Positions 1-9,300 of a DNA stretch of 64,000 nucleotides are shown here, piece by piece. A program made the position numbers and the translations under genes. Every line of letters begins with the position of its first letter. The stretch's first letter is position 1. Origin of the DNA: Clostridia bacterium (GTDB lineage Bacteria; Bacillota; Clostridia; Lachnospirales; Lachnospiraceae); assembly GCA_910574255.1 (NCBI GenBank), contig CAJTAK010000001.1:519779-583778 (forward strand), read 5' to 3'. The notes under the pieces were generated by a model. That model searched no databases and was not told the origin of the DNA. It was given only the letters and a program-made list of their open reading frames with translations.

Positions 1-2
1 CC

Positions 3-224
3 GGTGAGGAATTTCTGCGGCTTTTGCCGGAGCTTCGCATGGCTTTCGGATATTTTACGCCTTTGGAGACGGATCGCATTGCCGGGCGGGCGGCGGCACT
101 TCATGGGAGGAAGAAACGGGATCTACTGACGGGGAGACGGGTGAGCCCGGAGGAATTTGCTTATGGGGAGGCGTTAGATGCTTATGCGGGGGAGAGGATA
201 CTTTCGGTGGGAAAATTGAAATGA
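3..224 (+). CDS. C-terminal end of a probable DUF5682 family protein (partial)
   Basis: The reading frame is open from the left edge of the window and stops at 222-224, so only the last 73 residues are seen. The segment LPELRMAFGYFTPLETDRIA followed by ALHG resembles, from memory, the C-terminal tail of DUF5682 proteins, which usually sit beside MoxR ATPase, vWA, SWIM and DUF4132 genes. The vWA, SWIM and DUF4132 genes are indeed found downstream, which supports the call by context. The function of the family is unknown. The gene is cut off from its partners by about 2.6 kb of accessory sequence. The family call is tentative. Confidence 0.55.
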   Translation, partial: GEEFLRLLPELRMAFGYFTPLETDRIAGRAAALHGRKKRDLLTGRRVSPEEFAYGEALDAYAGERILSVGKLK

Positions 225-258
225 AAAATGTGAAGATAAAATAACTTTGGGGGAGAAG

Positions 259-1299
259 ATGGGAAAAAAGAAAGATGAAGTAACCATTCATAGTTCAGCA
301 GCTGAGTACTTGACGTATGTTGCGGCTGTTGGAGGTACGGATGAAAGTATGGAAATGCGTTATGAAGATGAAAATATATGGCTGACACAGAAAATGATGG
401 CACAGCTTTATGATGTGAGCTTGCCAACAATAAATGAACATATTAAAAAAATATATGGGGATAGTGAGCTTGCTGAATCGACAACTATTCGGAAATTCCG
501 AATAGTTCAAACTGAGGGGGCAAGGCAGGTGAGCCGTGAGCTTGTCCATTATAATTTACAAATGATTATTGCAGTCGGGTTTAAGGTAAATAATGAACGT
601 GCAGTCCGTTTTCGCAAATGGTCAGGACAGATTGTTAAGGATTATACAATTCAGGGTTGGACAATGGATAAGGAACGTTTAAAAAGAGGACATATGTTTA
701 CGGATGAATATTTTGAACGGCAGTTACAGAATATTCGAGAAATACGTCTTTCTGAGCGTAAATTTTATCAAAAAGTCACGGATCTTTATGCCACAGCTTT
801 TGACTATGATAAAGACGCTGAAACTACGAAGCGTTTTTTCCAGACAGTACAGAACAAAATGCATTGGGCCGTTCATAGGCATACAGCGGCAGAACTTATT
901 GTTGAGAGAGCGAATGCGGAAAAAGAACATATGGGATTGATTACCTGGGAAGCGGCACCAAATGGAAAAATTATAAAAGCAGATGTTTCAATTGCTAAAA
1001 ATTATTTGAGTGATGAAGAGATGTCCTATATGGAAAGAATTGTTTCTTTGTATCTTGATTATGCAGAATTGCAGGCCGAACGACAAATTCCTATGAGTAT
1101 GGAAGATTGGGCGAAGCGATTGGATGGTTTCCTTGAATTTAATGGAAATGAGATACTCACAGGTGCAGGTAAAATCAGTGCGGAGCAGGCGAAACTCTAT
1201 GCAGAGACAGAATTTGAAAAGTATCGTACTGTACAAGACAGAATATTTATGTCTGATTATGATAAGTTTTTGGTTGAATTGGAAGAAAAATCAAAGTAG
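259..1299 (+). CDS. RhuM family protein (intact)
   Basis: This 346-residue protein has the features of the virulence protein RhuM family: an N-terminal half with ENIWLTQKMMAQLYDVS and TTIRKFRIVQTEG, then VGFKVNNERAVRFRKW and an EYFERQLQNIREIRLSERKFYQKVTDLYATAFDY segment. Family length is typically 300-350 residues, so it looks complete. RhuM was named in a Salmonella pathogenicity island. Its biochemical role is not established, although the N-terminal part resembles phage antirepressor-like DNA-binding modules. The ATG at 259 is preceded closely by GGGGGAG; a TTG at 247 is a possible alternative start. The gene sits in an AT-rich accessory insert between a DUF5682 end and a vWA gene, followed by the remains of a second RhuM. 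Confidence 0.85.
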   Translation: MGKKKDEVTIHSSAAEYLTYVAAVGGTDESMEMRYEDENIWLTQKMMAQLYDVSLPTINEHIKKIYGDSELAESTTIRKFRIVQTEGARQVSRELVHYNLQMIIAVGFKVNNERAVRFRKWSGQIVKDYTIQGWTMDKERLKRGHMFTDEYFERQLQNIREIRLSERKFYQKVTDLYATAFDYDKDAETTKRFFQTVQNKMHWAVHRHTAAELIVERANAEKEHMGLITWEAAPNGKIIKADVSIAKNYLSDEEMSYMERIVSLYLDYAELQAERQIPMSMEDWAKRLDGFLEFNGNEILTGAGKISAEQAKLYAETEFEKYRTVQDRIFMSDYDKFLVELEEKSK

Positions 1300-1336
1300 A
1301 TTTATAGAGTTAAAATAGAGGGAGATACCATTAATT

Positions 1337-1474
1337 ATGCAATTTTGTGGGGATATGTTCTGTTTGGTACTCATGTGGAAGTTGTGAGTTTACTTTCAAA
1401 ACTTAGGTCTGATCAACATATCGAGGTAGAACGTCACATGGATGAGATGGAGTATTTTCGTATGATTTGTTAAT
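1337..1474 (+). pseudogene. Gene fragment resembling part of an RlmD-type 23S rRNA uracil methyltransferase
   Basis: An open stretch without a proper start reads THVEVVSLLSKLRSDQHIEV, then a few residues on MDEMEYFRMIC and a stop. As I recall them, the Lachnospiraceae RlmD-type methyltransferases carry an HVExVVLLSKL segment followed by about 80 residues and end in a YFxMI tail. Here the middle appears deleted, so the two parts are fused. It cannot be functional. It is one of several broken genes in this interval, which suggests repeated insertion and decay. The identification is by memory of the motif and is tentative. Confidence 0.4.
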
Positions 1475-1535
1475 TTCATGTCCAAGTGACGTTGCACAAT
1501 TTAGAAGCGGGGTGTATGCGTGAATAATCGAAAAT

Positions 1536-1860
1536 ATGCAGGGCAGAAATCGAATATTATTATATATAACAGAAGATGGTCTGGCAAAAATCGAAGCCAC
1601 TTTTGATGAAGATACTGTATGGTTATCTACTGATCAGATGGCTGAATTATTCCAAAGAGATAAATCAATGATTTCAAGACATATAAAAAATGTTTTTTCT
1701 GAAGTGTTATTATTTCTACGGGTTATCGTGTAAAATCCAAGCGTGGTACACAGTTCAGAATCTGGGCAACAAATATTTTAAAAGAATATATGAGGAAAGG
1801 ATTTGCATTGGATGATGAACGTTTGAAGAATTTATGGGTCTTACTATGTTTGTGGGGAAC
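1536..1860 (+). pseudogene. Degraded second RhuM family gene
   Basis: The first part encodes RNRILLYITEDGLAKIEATF, then DTVWLSTDQMAELFQRDKSMISRHIKNVF, the usual N-terminus of RhuM. At about 1700 the frame breaks. In the next frame the sequence continues VIISTGYRVKSKRGTQFRIW, then ATNILKEYMRKGFALDDERLKN, which is the following conserved RhuM segment. About 30 residues between the two parts are missing, and everything after DDERLKN is lost or unrecognisable. It is a paralogue of the intact RhuM just upstream rather than a copy, since the sequences differ strongly. The right boundary is approximate. Confidence 0.75.
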
Positions 1861-2142
1861 TTGTATAGAAAAATGGGTATGTCATGATTTCTTTGCACAA
1901 TATTGCAATGGCTGATTCCATTTGCTGGATTTTGCATGTGATGAAAAAATATTGGGGTTGTGTAAAAAGGTGTGCAGAAGATATTTATATGTTTATCCAA
2001 GTTGTGTTGCATTTTATTATAGAAGCATATCGGGAAATGTGGGAGAGTGAAACTAAGGATTCTGAACTATCATTAAATGAGACAGAAATTATATAAATTT
2101 GACATGCTTTTGAATGTGTTATATCTCTAAGGAGGGGATGGT

Positions 2143-2770
2143 ATGACCAAAATTATAAAAGAAACGATTCACGCCAAAGGGATTGATATTGGCATTTACA
2201 CAACAAACTTTGAAAATGAATTTATCTCATTAACAGATATTGCAAAGTATCGAAATGAAGATGACCCGAGATTCGTAATTCAAAACTGGATGCGGAATCG
2301 GAATACAATAGAATTTTTGTCTGTTTGGGAGGAATTGCATAACCCTGATTTTAACCGTGTGCAATTCGAGGCGGTTAAAAATGAGGCAGGGTTAAATCGT
2401 TTTGTGATGACACCTGACATATGCCCATAGTGATATTGCCATGTCTTCTGCAACATGGATTTCTCCGGAATTAACGGCTGCACAGATAGCCTGCACTTAT
2501 GCCAACGAAGCAGATATGTTGAATGTGGTTTTGTTTGGAAAAACGGCAAAACAATGGAAAGATGAAAACCCAAAAGCTAAAGGAAATATGCGGGATGTGG
2601 CAACGTTGAATCAATTACTTGTACTTGCAAATCTGGAAAGCTACAATGTGGTTTTGATTAATCAGGGAAAGAAGCAGAAAGAGAGAATGGAGTTGCTTCG
2701 GTAATTGGCAGTGCAGCAGTTACGAACTTTGGAAACGATAAGCTTAAACAATTTGCCGAAATTAGGTATA
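2143..2770 (+). pseudogene. Degraded KilA-N domain protein gene
   Basis: A good start (AGGAGGGG upstream of ATG 2143) leads into a KilA-N type N-terminus with ENEFISLTDIAKYRNEDDPRFVIQNWMRNRNTIEFL and NRVQFEAVKNEAGLNRFVMTP. The frame then stops at 2430. In the frame that resumes at about 2418, YAHSDIAMSSATWISPE appears, then a jump to YANEADMLNVVLFGKTAKQW and DVATLNQLLVLANLESYNV, the usual C-terminal part of these proteins. At least two internal deletions, one frameshift and a stop at 2702 are visible. KilA-N proteins are phage or plasmid DNA-binding proteins, so this is probably mobile-element debris. Confidence 0.75.
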
Positions 2771-2849
2771 AACATAAGGGGATAGCGGCAGCCTTTAGCA
2801 AGCTGTGTGCATGTCTGAAAAACATAGAACTGAAAACAGGTACAAAAAT

Positions 2850-3983
2850 ATGAACGACAATAAACAATTAAACCGCTGGCGTCTCATTCTGGGAAGCCAG
2901 GCAAAGGATCAGATTTCTTTTGGAACCGGCAGCACAGGCAACATGGAAAACGGCGTTTCCTATGAGGATTTGGAAGAAGCCTTGGATTTCCTCTATTCCC
3001 GGGAGTATGGGGAGGATGTACGTAAAGAGGGCGGCACAGGAGCGAGCAGGCTGACGACAGCCGGCTGGATTACAAAGATCCGCCGTCTGTTTCCCAAGGA
3101 AACGGTGGAGATCCTGGAGCGTCACGCACTGGAGCGATATGAGATGCAGGAGCTCCTGACAGATAAGGAAGTGCTGGAAAAGCTGGAACCAAATCAGGAC
3201 TTATTAAAGACGATTCTGCAGTTAAAGCATTTGATGAAAGGGGAGGTACTTGATACCGCCCGCCGGATTGTAAAAAAGGTGGCCGAGGAGATTGCGGAAA
3301 AGCTAAACCGAGAGATTCGCAGATCCTTGCTTGGAAGCCTGGATCGGAATACCCCCAGCCACGTAAAATCCATGCGGAATCTGGACATCCGCAAGACCAT
3401 TCGCAAAAATCTGTCTCACTATGATCCAGAGGAAAAGCGGCTGGTATTGGAGCAGGTGTATTTCAGCAGCCGTACCCGAAAATATAACCAATGGCGTGTG
3501 GTGATTGCAGTGGATGAGAGTGGTTCCATGCTGGACTCCGTGATTCACAGTGCCGTGATGGCAGGAATCTTTGCAAAACTTCCCATGCTGGATACCCGGC
3601 TTGTGATTTTTGATACCCAGGTAGTGGACTTAAGTGCCCATTTGGATGATCCGGTGGAAACCCTTATGAGCATTCAGCTGGGCGGCGGGACATATATTGC
3701 AGGGGCCTTGCAGTACTGCGAGACACTCATAGAGAATCCGGGCAGAACCATGGTAGTTCTGGTATCCGATCTCTGTGAGGGCGGCGGCATCGGAGGACTT
3801 CTGGGAGTAAGCCGGGACATTCTGGAAAGCGGTGCGAAGCTTATCTGCCTGACGGCACTGGATCGGGATTCCAACCCCGTCTATGACCGACATACGGCAC
3901 AGAAGCTGGCCGATCTGGGAGCCCATGTGGGAGCCATGACACCGGAGATGCTGGGAGACTTTATGGGGAAAATCATGCAGTAG
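2850..3983 (+). CDS. vWA domain-containing protein
   Basis: This 377-residue protein has an N-terminal helical region of about 200 residues and a C-terminal von Willebrand factor A domain. The MIDAS motif DESGS is at residues 222-226, and TYIAGAL and LVSDLCEGGG contribute further metal-site residues. Such vWA proteins work with MoxR AAA+ ATPases in metal-dependent chaperone or remodelling systems; the partner ATPase is not in the window. The start was set at ATG 2850, which begins the conserved MNDNKQLNRWRLILG; an in-frame ATG at 2805 would add an unlikely tail made of debris from the upstream insert. The SWIM-domain gene follows 29 bases downstream. The original promoter may have been displaced by the insertion. 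Confidence 0.85.
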   Translation: MNDNKQLNRWRLILGSQAKDQISFGTGSTGNMENGVSYEDLEEALDFLYSREYGEDVRKEGGTGASRLTTAGWITKIRRLFPKETVEILERHALERYEMQELLTDKEVLEKLEPNQDLLKTILQLKHLMKGEVLDTARRIVKKVAEEIAEKLNREIRRSLLGSLDRNTPSHVKSMRNLDIRKTIRKNLSHYDPEEKRLVLEQVYFSSRTRKYNQWRVVIAVDESGSMLDSVIHSAVMAGIFAKLPMLDTRLVIFDTQVVDLSAHLDDPVETLMSIQLGGGTYIAGALQYCETLIENPGRTMVVLVSDLCEGGGIGGLLGVSRDILESGAKLICLTALDRDSNPVYDRHTAQKLADLGAHVGAMTPEMLGDFMGKIMQ

Positions 3984-4012
3984 TCCAACGACTTAGAATA
4001 GAGGTTAAAGAG

Positions 4013-6169
4013 ATGGAAGCATTAAAGAACATGCTTTTACAGGTAGATGATGAATATCTTACCGGATTATGCAACAAAGGAACGGTAAAACGTGCATACA
4101 AGGATCTGGATCAGGAGAAACCGTCTGCAGTCTGGCAGGAAACGGAGACAGAGGTAACCTTAAAAGAAGCAGTATGCAGAATACGCATGCCTCTGGGCGA
4201 AAGTACCTGCACTTGTCCCTCCCGAAGCATCTGCCGCCACATCATCACAGCGATTCTGTATCTGAAAAAAAATCAGCCTGAGGACGAAAAAGAAGAGAAA
4301 GCTCCACCAAAGACAGCGGAAGAAAGCCAGGAGATTCTTTTCGGAAAAGAAGCCTTAAAGCAGGCATTAGAGCAGGAGATTATCGAGTACCCAATCGAGA
4401 AGCTAAAGCGGGCCTGCGGTAACAAAAGATACAGGGAGCTTCTGGACTACCTCCATGCAGGAGAGCAGCCCCAGATTCAGGAGGGAACGATAATCACGGT
4501 AAAGGTACCCTGGGAGGATACGGCAGTCAAGCTCTTAAGCCCTCTGGAATTTTCCACCTGCACCTGCAAAAGCCGGGAGCTGTGCTCCCATAAGGCACAG
4601 GCAATCCTGCTTTTTCAGCTTCATCGAAAGGCAGTTACCTTAGAACAGCTTAAAAGGCTGACCGAAAGCAATGAGGAATGGAATCATCAGGAGTTTGCCC
4701 GGGCAGCGGCCTCGATCAAGGAGGGAATCCGTCTCCATTTGATGACGGGCCTGTCCCGCCTGTCACCGGAAGCGGCGGAGAGTATGGAGCGTCTGGCGGT
4801 CATCAGCCATGGGGCGGGCCTTGCAGCCTTTGAGACAAGTCTTCGGAAGATAGCTTCTGAGTACCGGTTGTATTTTGAGCGATCCCAGGCATTTCGAACG
4901 GAGGGACTTTTGGAGCAGCTTTTAACCTTGTATCAGATGGCGGAGAGTCTGGAGCACACAAAGGATTCGGAGAAGCTGCGTACTTTGGCCGGAAGCTTTC
5001 GGGATACTTACCGTCCCGTATCCCGTCTTCATTTAACTGCCATGGGAAGTCGCAGCTTTCACAGCAAGACGGGATATGAGGGGGAAATCTACTATTTTCT
5101 GGAACCGGAAAAGGGAAGCTTTTATACCTGGACGGATGCCCGTCCCGTATTTTATGAGGGTGTCCGCAGACGTCCCCTGGGAGGGGGAGAGCAGGCTTGG
5201 GCTCCCTGGGGCTTAAATTGCAGCAGAGAGCAGATGATGGATCTGGAATTTTACCTTACCCATGCCAAAGCAGCCGCAGGAGGAAAGCTTTCCGTCAGTC
5301 AGGAGACAAAAAGCGAGATTGTGGGAATCCGGGATTTTGGGAGCGATGAGATCCGAAGAGCCGTCTTCTGGGATTATGAGAAGCTTTTGGAAAATTGCTT
5401 TGGAGCCTGCGGACAGGAAGAAGAGGGGGAACGCCTGGTGTTGGCAGGAGCCTTTCACTGTCAGGAGGGAAATTTTGATACGGTGCATCAGCGGTTTTCC
5501 ATGGACATTTCCGATGGAAAGGGGCGAAAGATTACAGTAGCCGTTGCCTATTCCAAGGAGGAAAAGCTGACGATTCGAGTCCTGGAGAGATTGAGTGAGA
5601 GACTGAAAAAGGAAACGGATCAGACACTGGTCTTTTTCGGGATCCCCTATTTGGAGCAGGGGAAGCTTTGTCTGTATCCCATTGAGGTTTTTGGGAGAGA
5701 ACGGTTTTTTGATGGACGGGAGGAACTGGAGAAGTATCTGCGGGAGCAGGAAGAACCAGGGGAACACGCTGCAAAGATAGCCGGTCCCCCGGCGAAGCTG
5801 CAGGGAAAATCCATTTCCAATGGCCCGGACAAGGACGTTTTACAGGGAATGGAGAGCTTTCTTGGTGAAATTCGGGAAGCACTTGGAGATTTGTTTCAAA
5901 GCGGTCTTAATTCCCTGCAGGAGGAAACCTTAAAGAACCTTGGCCGCATGGCAGGAGAGGGCGGAACCCTTGGCCTGCACCGGGCAGAGGAAGACCTGGG
6001 ATTTTTGGAAAAGACATTGGGAAATAAACGGCATCAGATGGAATTTGACCCGGAACCGGTATTGGAGACGTGGGTAAGGGTGATGGACTATGTGAAGCTT
6101 TGTCTGGAGAAAGTGTCCCAGGATCGGGCGGTGTGGGAGATGAACCATTATGAAAACGGTAAAACCTGA
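4013..6169 (+). CDS. SWIM zinc finger family protein with two SWIM motifs
   Basis: This 718-residue protein has two CxC-x5-CxH zinc-finger motifs: C66, C68, C74, H76 and C183, C185, C191, H193. SWIM fingers bind nucleic acid or protein; the rest of the chain is helical and has no motif I recognise. An ALEQEII segment precedes the second finger. SWIM proteins of this length recur beside vWA, DUF5682, MoxR and DUF4132 genes, and the same context is present here: the vWA gene is 29 bases upstream and the DUF4132 gene 135 bases downstream. A regulatory or assembly role in a MoxR-vWA system is an inference. Confidence 0.85.
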   Translation: MEALKNMLLQVDDEYLTGLCNKGTVKRAYKDLDQEKPSAVWQETETEVTLKEAVCRIRMPLGESTCTCPSRSICRHIITAILYLKKNQPEDEKEEKAPPKTAEESQEILFGKEALKQALEQEIIEYPIEKLKRACGNKRYRELLDYLHAGEQPQIQEGTIITVKVPWEDTAVKLLSPLEFSTCTCKSRELCSHKAQAILLFQLHRKAVTLEQLKRLTESNEEWNHQEFARAAASIKEGIRLHLMTGLSRLSPEAAESMERLAVISHGAGLAAFETSLRKIASEYRLYFERSQAFRTEGLLEQLLTLYQMAESLEHTKDSEKLRTLAGSFRDTYRPVSRLHLTAMGSRSFHSKTGYEGEIYYFLEPEKGSFYTWTDARPVFYEGVRRRPLGGGEQAWAPWGLNCSREQMMDLEFYLTHAKAAAGGKLSVSQETKSEIVGIRDFGSDEIRRAVFWDYEKLLENCFGACGQEEEGERLVLAGAFHCQEGNFDTVHQRFSMDISDGKGRKITVAVAYSKEEKLTIRVLERLSERLKKETDQTLVFFGIPYLEQGKLCLYPIEVFGRERFFDGREELEKYLREQEEPGEHAAKIAGPPAKLQGKSISNGPDKDVLQGMESFLGEIREALGDLFQSGLNSLQEETLKNLGRMAGEGGTLGLHRAEEDLGFLEKTLGNKRHQMEFDPEPVLETWVRVMDYVKLCLEKVSQDRAVWEMNHYENGKT

Positions 6170-6183
6170 ATTTATAATTGGAG

Positions 6184-6282
6184 AGACTTTACACCTATTA
6201 CCGAATCTGCTAAAATATAAGGCATAACAATTCATGCAGGCAAAAAGTGTAAAGTCTTATTCATTTATGGGCTTTACACTTT
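6184..6282. promoter_or_regulatory. Three inverted half-sites upstream of the DUF4132 gene
   Basis: AGACTTTACAC at 6184-6194 is the exact inverse complement of GTGTAAAGTCT at 6247-6257. A third element, CTTTACACTTT at 6272-6282, is the exact inverse of AAAGTGTAAAG at 6244-6254. The same TTTACAC core therefore appears three times, with the two right-hand copies forming a hairpin of 11 base pairs. This looks like an operator array or an RNA structure between the SWIM and DUF4132 genes. The ribosome binding site AGGAG follows at 6291-6295. Confidence 0.6.
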
Positions 6283-6304
6283 AATAATATAGGAGAATGT
6301 TACT

Positions 6305-9300
6305 ATGAACCTAAGCGACGAAAGAAACTATCAAAAACTTATGGACACCTTAGACGCTTTAAAGCTGTCTGAAAAGAACCGAAGGCTGGCGGAGGAATAT
6401 CTGGACACCGGCAGTCCGGAACATACAGAACTCTTGAAGCAGACCGAACGCCAGGATTTTTCCGCCCTTGGCGAGGCGGAGCGTCAGAAAAGCATCGACT
6501 ATGTAGAGCATCTCAGAAAGCGGAACAAAAAGGAAGAGCTTGGCCGTTATGTGCGTTTTCAGGCATCGGCAGGGGGCTCTACGGCCTTTTACGTCTTTAA
6601 CCGCTTTGGGTGGAACCTGAATTCCATCAGTGAATATTTAAGCCCGGAGCAATCGGTGGCAATTCAGGTGGAGGGGATAGTCTGGAACAGCTATTCTGTC
6701 AATTACAGAAACACAAAGTTCATCCATGAGCAAGGAAGAAAGGATCCGGAGGTCTTAAGAAAGGCCATGGATCTGTGTTATCACCGGTATGATAATGCAA
6801 AGGTTTTGCTGGCGGGCATCTATTTGAACATCAAACGAAGCGAAGAAAAAAGGCCCGGTATTTTGAAAGGACTCTTCGGCAAAGACACTTCACCCGGCAG
6901 GGAGGGAGTAGTGGAGACCCTGAAGTTTCTGGAGGACAATCTCATAGCCAGTATGCCCGAGATGTTTATCAAGCACGATCTGGGAAAGAGCCAGATGGAG
7001 GAGCTTCAGGCTTATGTGCGGAACCACCGTATCGAACAGCCATTTCCGGCAGAGCTTGGGAAGCTTTTGAACAAACGAACCTTTACGGAATATATGCTGA
7101 CCCTTTTGTCCGGAGCAGCTTTTCTGGCAGTGGAGCATTCCCCTGTCTTTTCCGCCTTTTTGCAGATAGCGGGGAGCCTGTCCCTGGATATCACCCTAAA
7201 AGCGTGCAGAGATCTCACAAGTCTTCCAAATGACAAGGATTCCTGGTTCCACAGGCATCTGGAAGAGTTAGAAGCTCTGATTCCTGTGAAGCCGGAAGCC
7301 TTTGTCCGCTGGTATACGGCCAACAGCGAGGAAGAGGGCTTATGCCGCATGGCAGTCCGCCATCCGGAAGCTGTCCGCTATGTGGCCGGGCAAATTACCA
7401 CAGACGAGTATCAATTCCTGCTCTCCCAGACAAGAAAGAGCAATCCTGGTCTTTGCCGGGAGCTGGAAGCAGATAATTCTGACAAATATCAGGCGAAGCT
7501 GGCAGAAGAACTGGTGGCAAATGTAAATATCGGAAAGGCGGAAGCCAAGGCATATCTGCTGGGAGAGACATCCCTTGACACCCTCTACCCCTTTGTCAAT
7601 AGCTGGAGAGGGAGCCGCAGCTACAGCTATCAGCGTTTTCAGAAGCTTAAGAATCTGCAGCGGAATAAAGGCCGTCTGTATCGGAGAGGTGTGGTGCTGG
7701 AAGCTCTTCGGATGGAGGGAAGCTTTTTCCCGGGGTATTTGCTTCCAGGGCTTCGGGGCAGGAATGCCAATAAAAAGCAGCTTCAAGAGGAGATAGAACG
7801 CCTGGTACAGCTCTTTGAAAAGGAAGAACTGCCCATCCGTTATCAGGCGGATGCCATGGAGGGCATCTACAGTGCCTGCTATCAGGAAAAGGATAAAAAT
7901 GCGGTGATGGATGCGGCTTCTCAGGCATTTTCCGCCAGATGGGGGGAGCGTGCCGACGAGATTCGGGAAGCGGCAAAGGACAGCACAGCCATCGGACGGT
8001 GTATCTGTGTCCGTGCCCTGGATGATCACTGGCAGGAAGAAAAGGAAGTAATCCTTGCTTCTGCACTGGACAGCTCCAAGCAGGTTCGGGAGCAGCTTGT
8101 AACCATCTGCACGGCCCACAGGGAGTGGGAGCCGGAGATGCTCTCCATGCTTACCTCTAAGAAATCCCAGGAGCGTGAACTTGCCATCCGGGTTTTGAAG
8201 TTTTGGGGAGTGAAGAACTATGAGGATGCATTTGCAAAGGCATTGGAGACGGAAAAGAGTAAGAAGCTTCGAGAGCTTCTTTTGGACAGCCTTGGCATGA
8301 AGCAGGAGACAGCGGCAGAGGGAGAGGGTCCTCATACCGGGGCGGACCTGGTGCGTGAGATCTTAAAGGGCGGCAAAAAGCGGAAAGTGGCCTGGGCCTA
8401 TGAGACGCCGTTTCCGACAGTACATAAAAAGGACGGCAGCGAAGCGGAGGAAGAGTATCTGCAGGCAATCCTGACAGCCTATGCGGATCGGTCCGTGCCG
8501 GGAGTGAGCCCCGAAGCGGCAGCCCTGGCGGCGGATTTGGAGCCGTTGGAGCTTGGTGCCTATATGGCGGAGCTTTTTGACAAATGGCTGGAATCCGGGG
8601 CCGAAGCCAAGAAAAAATGGGTGCTCTATGCGGCTTCGATTCATGGAGGAATGCCGATTGTGGACGTATTCCGCCGTCAGATTCAGGAGTGGCCCCAGCA
8701 TGCCAGGGGGGCCATGGCTGCGGAAGCGGTAAAGGCACTGGCTTTAAACGGAACCTCTTCGGCTCTCCTGTATGTGGATCAGATTTCTCGGAAGTTTAAA
8801 TTCCGCCAGGTAAAGACGGCGGCGGGCGAAGCCTTGGAATATGCGGCATCCACCCTTGGAATCAGCAAGGCGGAGCTTGAGGACCGCATTGTGCCGAATC
8901 TTGGTTTTGACGAGAGCCTGAAGCGAACCTTTGATTATGGAACACGTTCCTTTAGCGTGTATCTGACAACAGCATTGGAGTTGGAGATTTTTGGCGAATC
9001 GGAGAAAAAATTGAAGAATCTCCCGGCACCGGGAAAACGGGATGAGGAAGAAAAGGCGGCGGCAGCCTACGCAGAATTCAAGCAGATGAAAAAGCAGCTG
9101 AAAACCGTGGTTTCCAATCAGAAGATGCGTCTGGAGCAGGCACTGACCGCAGAAAGGCTCTGGACTTCCAGGGCATGGGAAGAGCTCTTTGTGAAAAATC
9201 CCGTGATGCATCAGTTTGCCATCGGCCTTATCTGGGGAACCTATGAAAACGGTGCCTTAAAGGACACGTTCCGCTATATGGAGGACGGCAGCTTCAATAC

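Noticed and set aside
1884-2096. A 70-residue plus-strand frame between the RhuM and KilA-N remnants
   Set aside because: No ribosome binding site and no recognised sequence; probably debris or a chance frame.
7340-8335. A 331-residue minus-strand frame inside the DUF4132 gene
   Set aside because: It lies wholly opposite a convincing 1187-residue gene and has no start signal or recognised motif.
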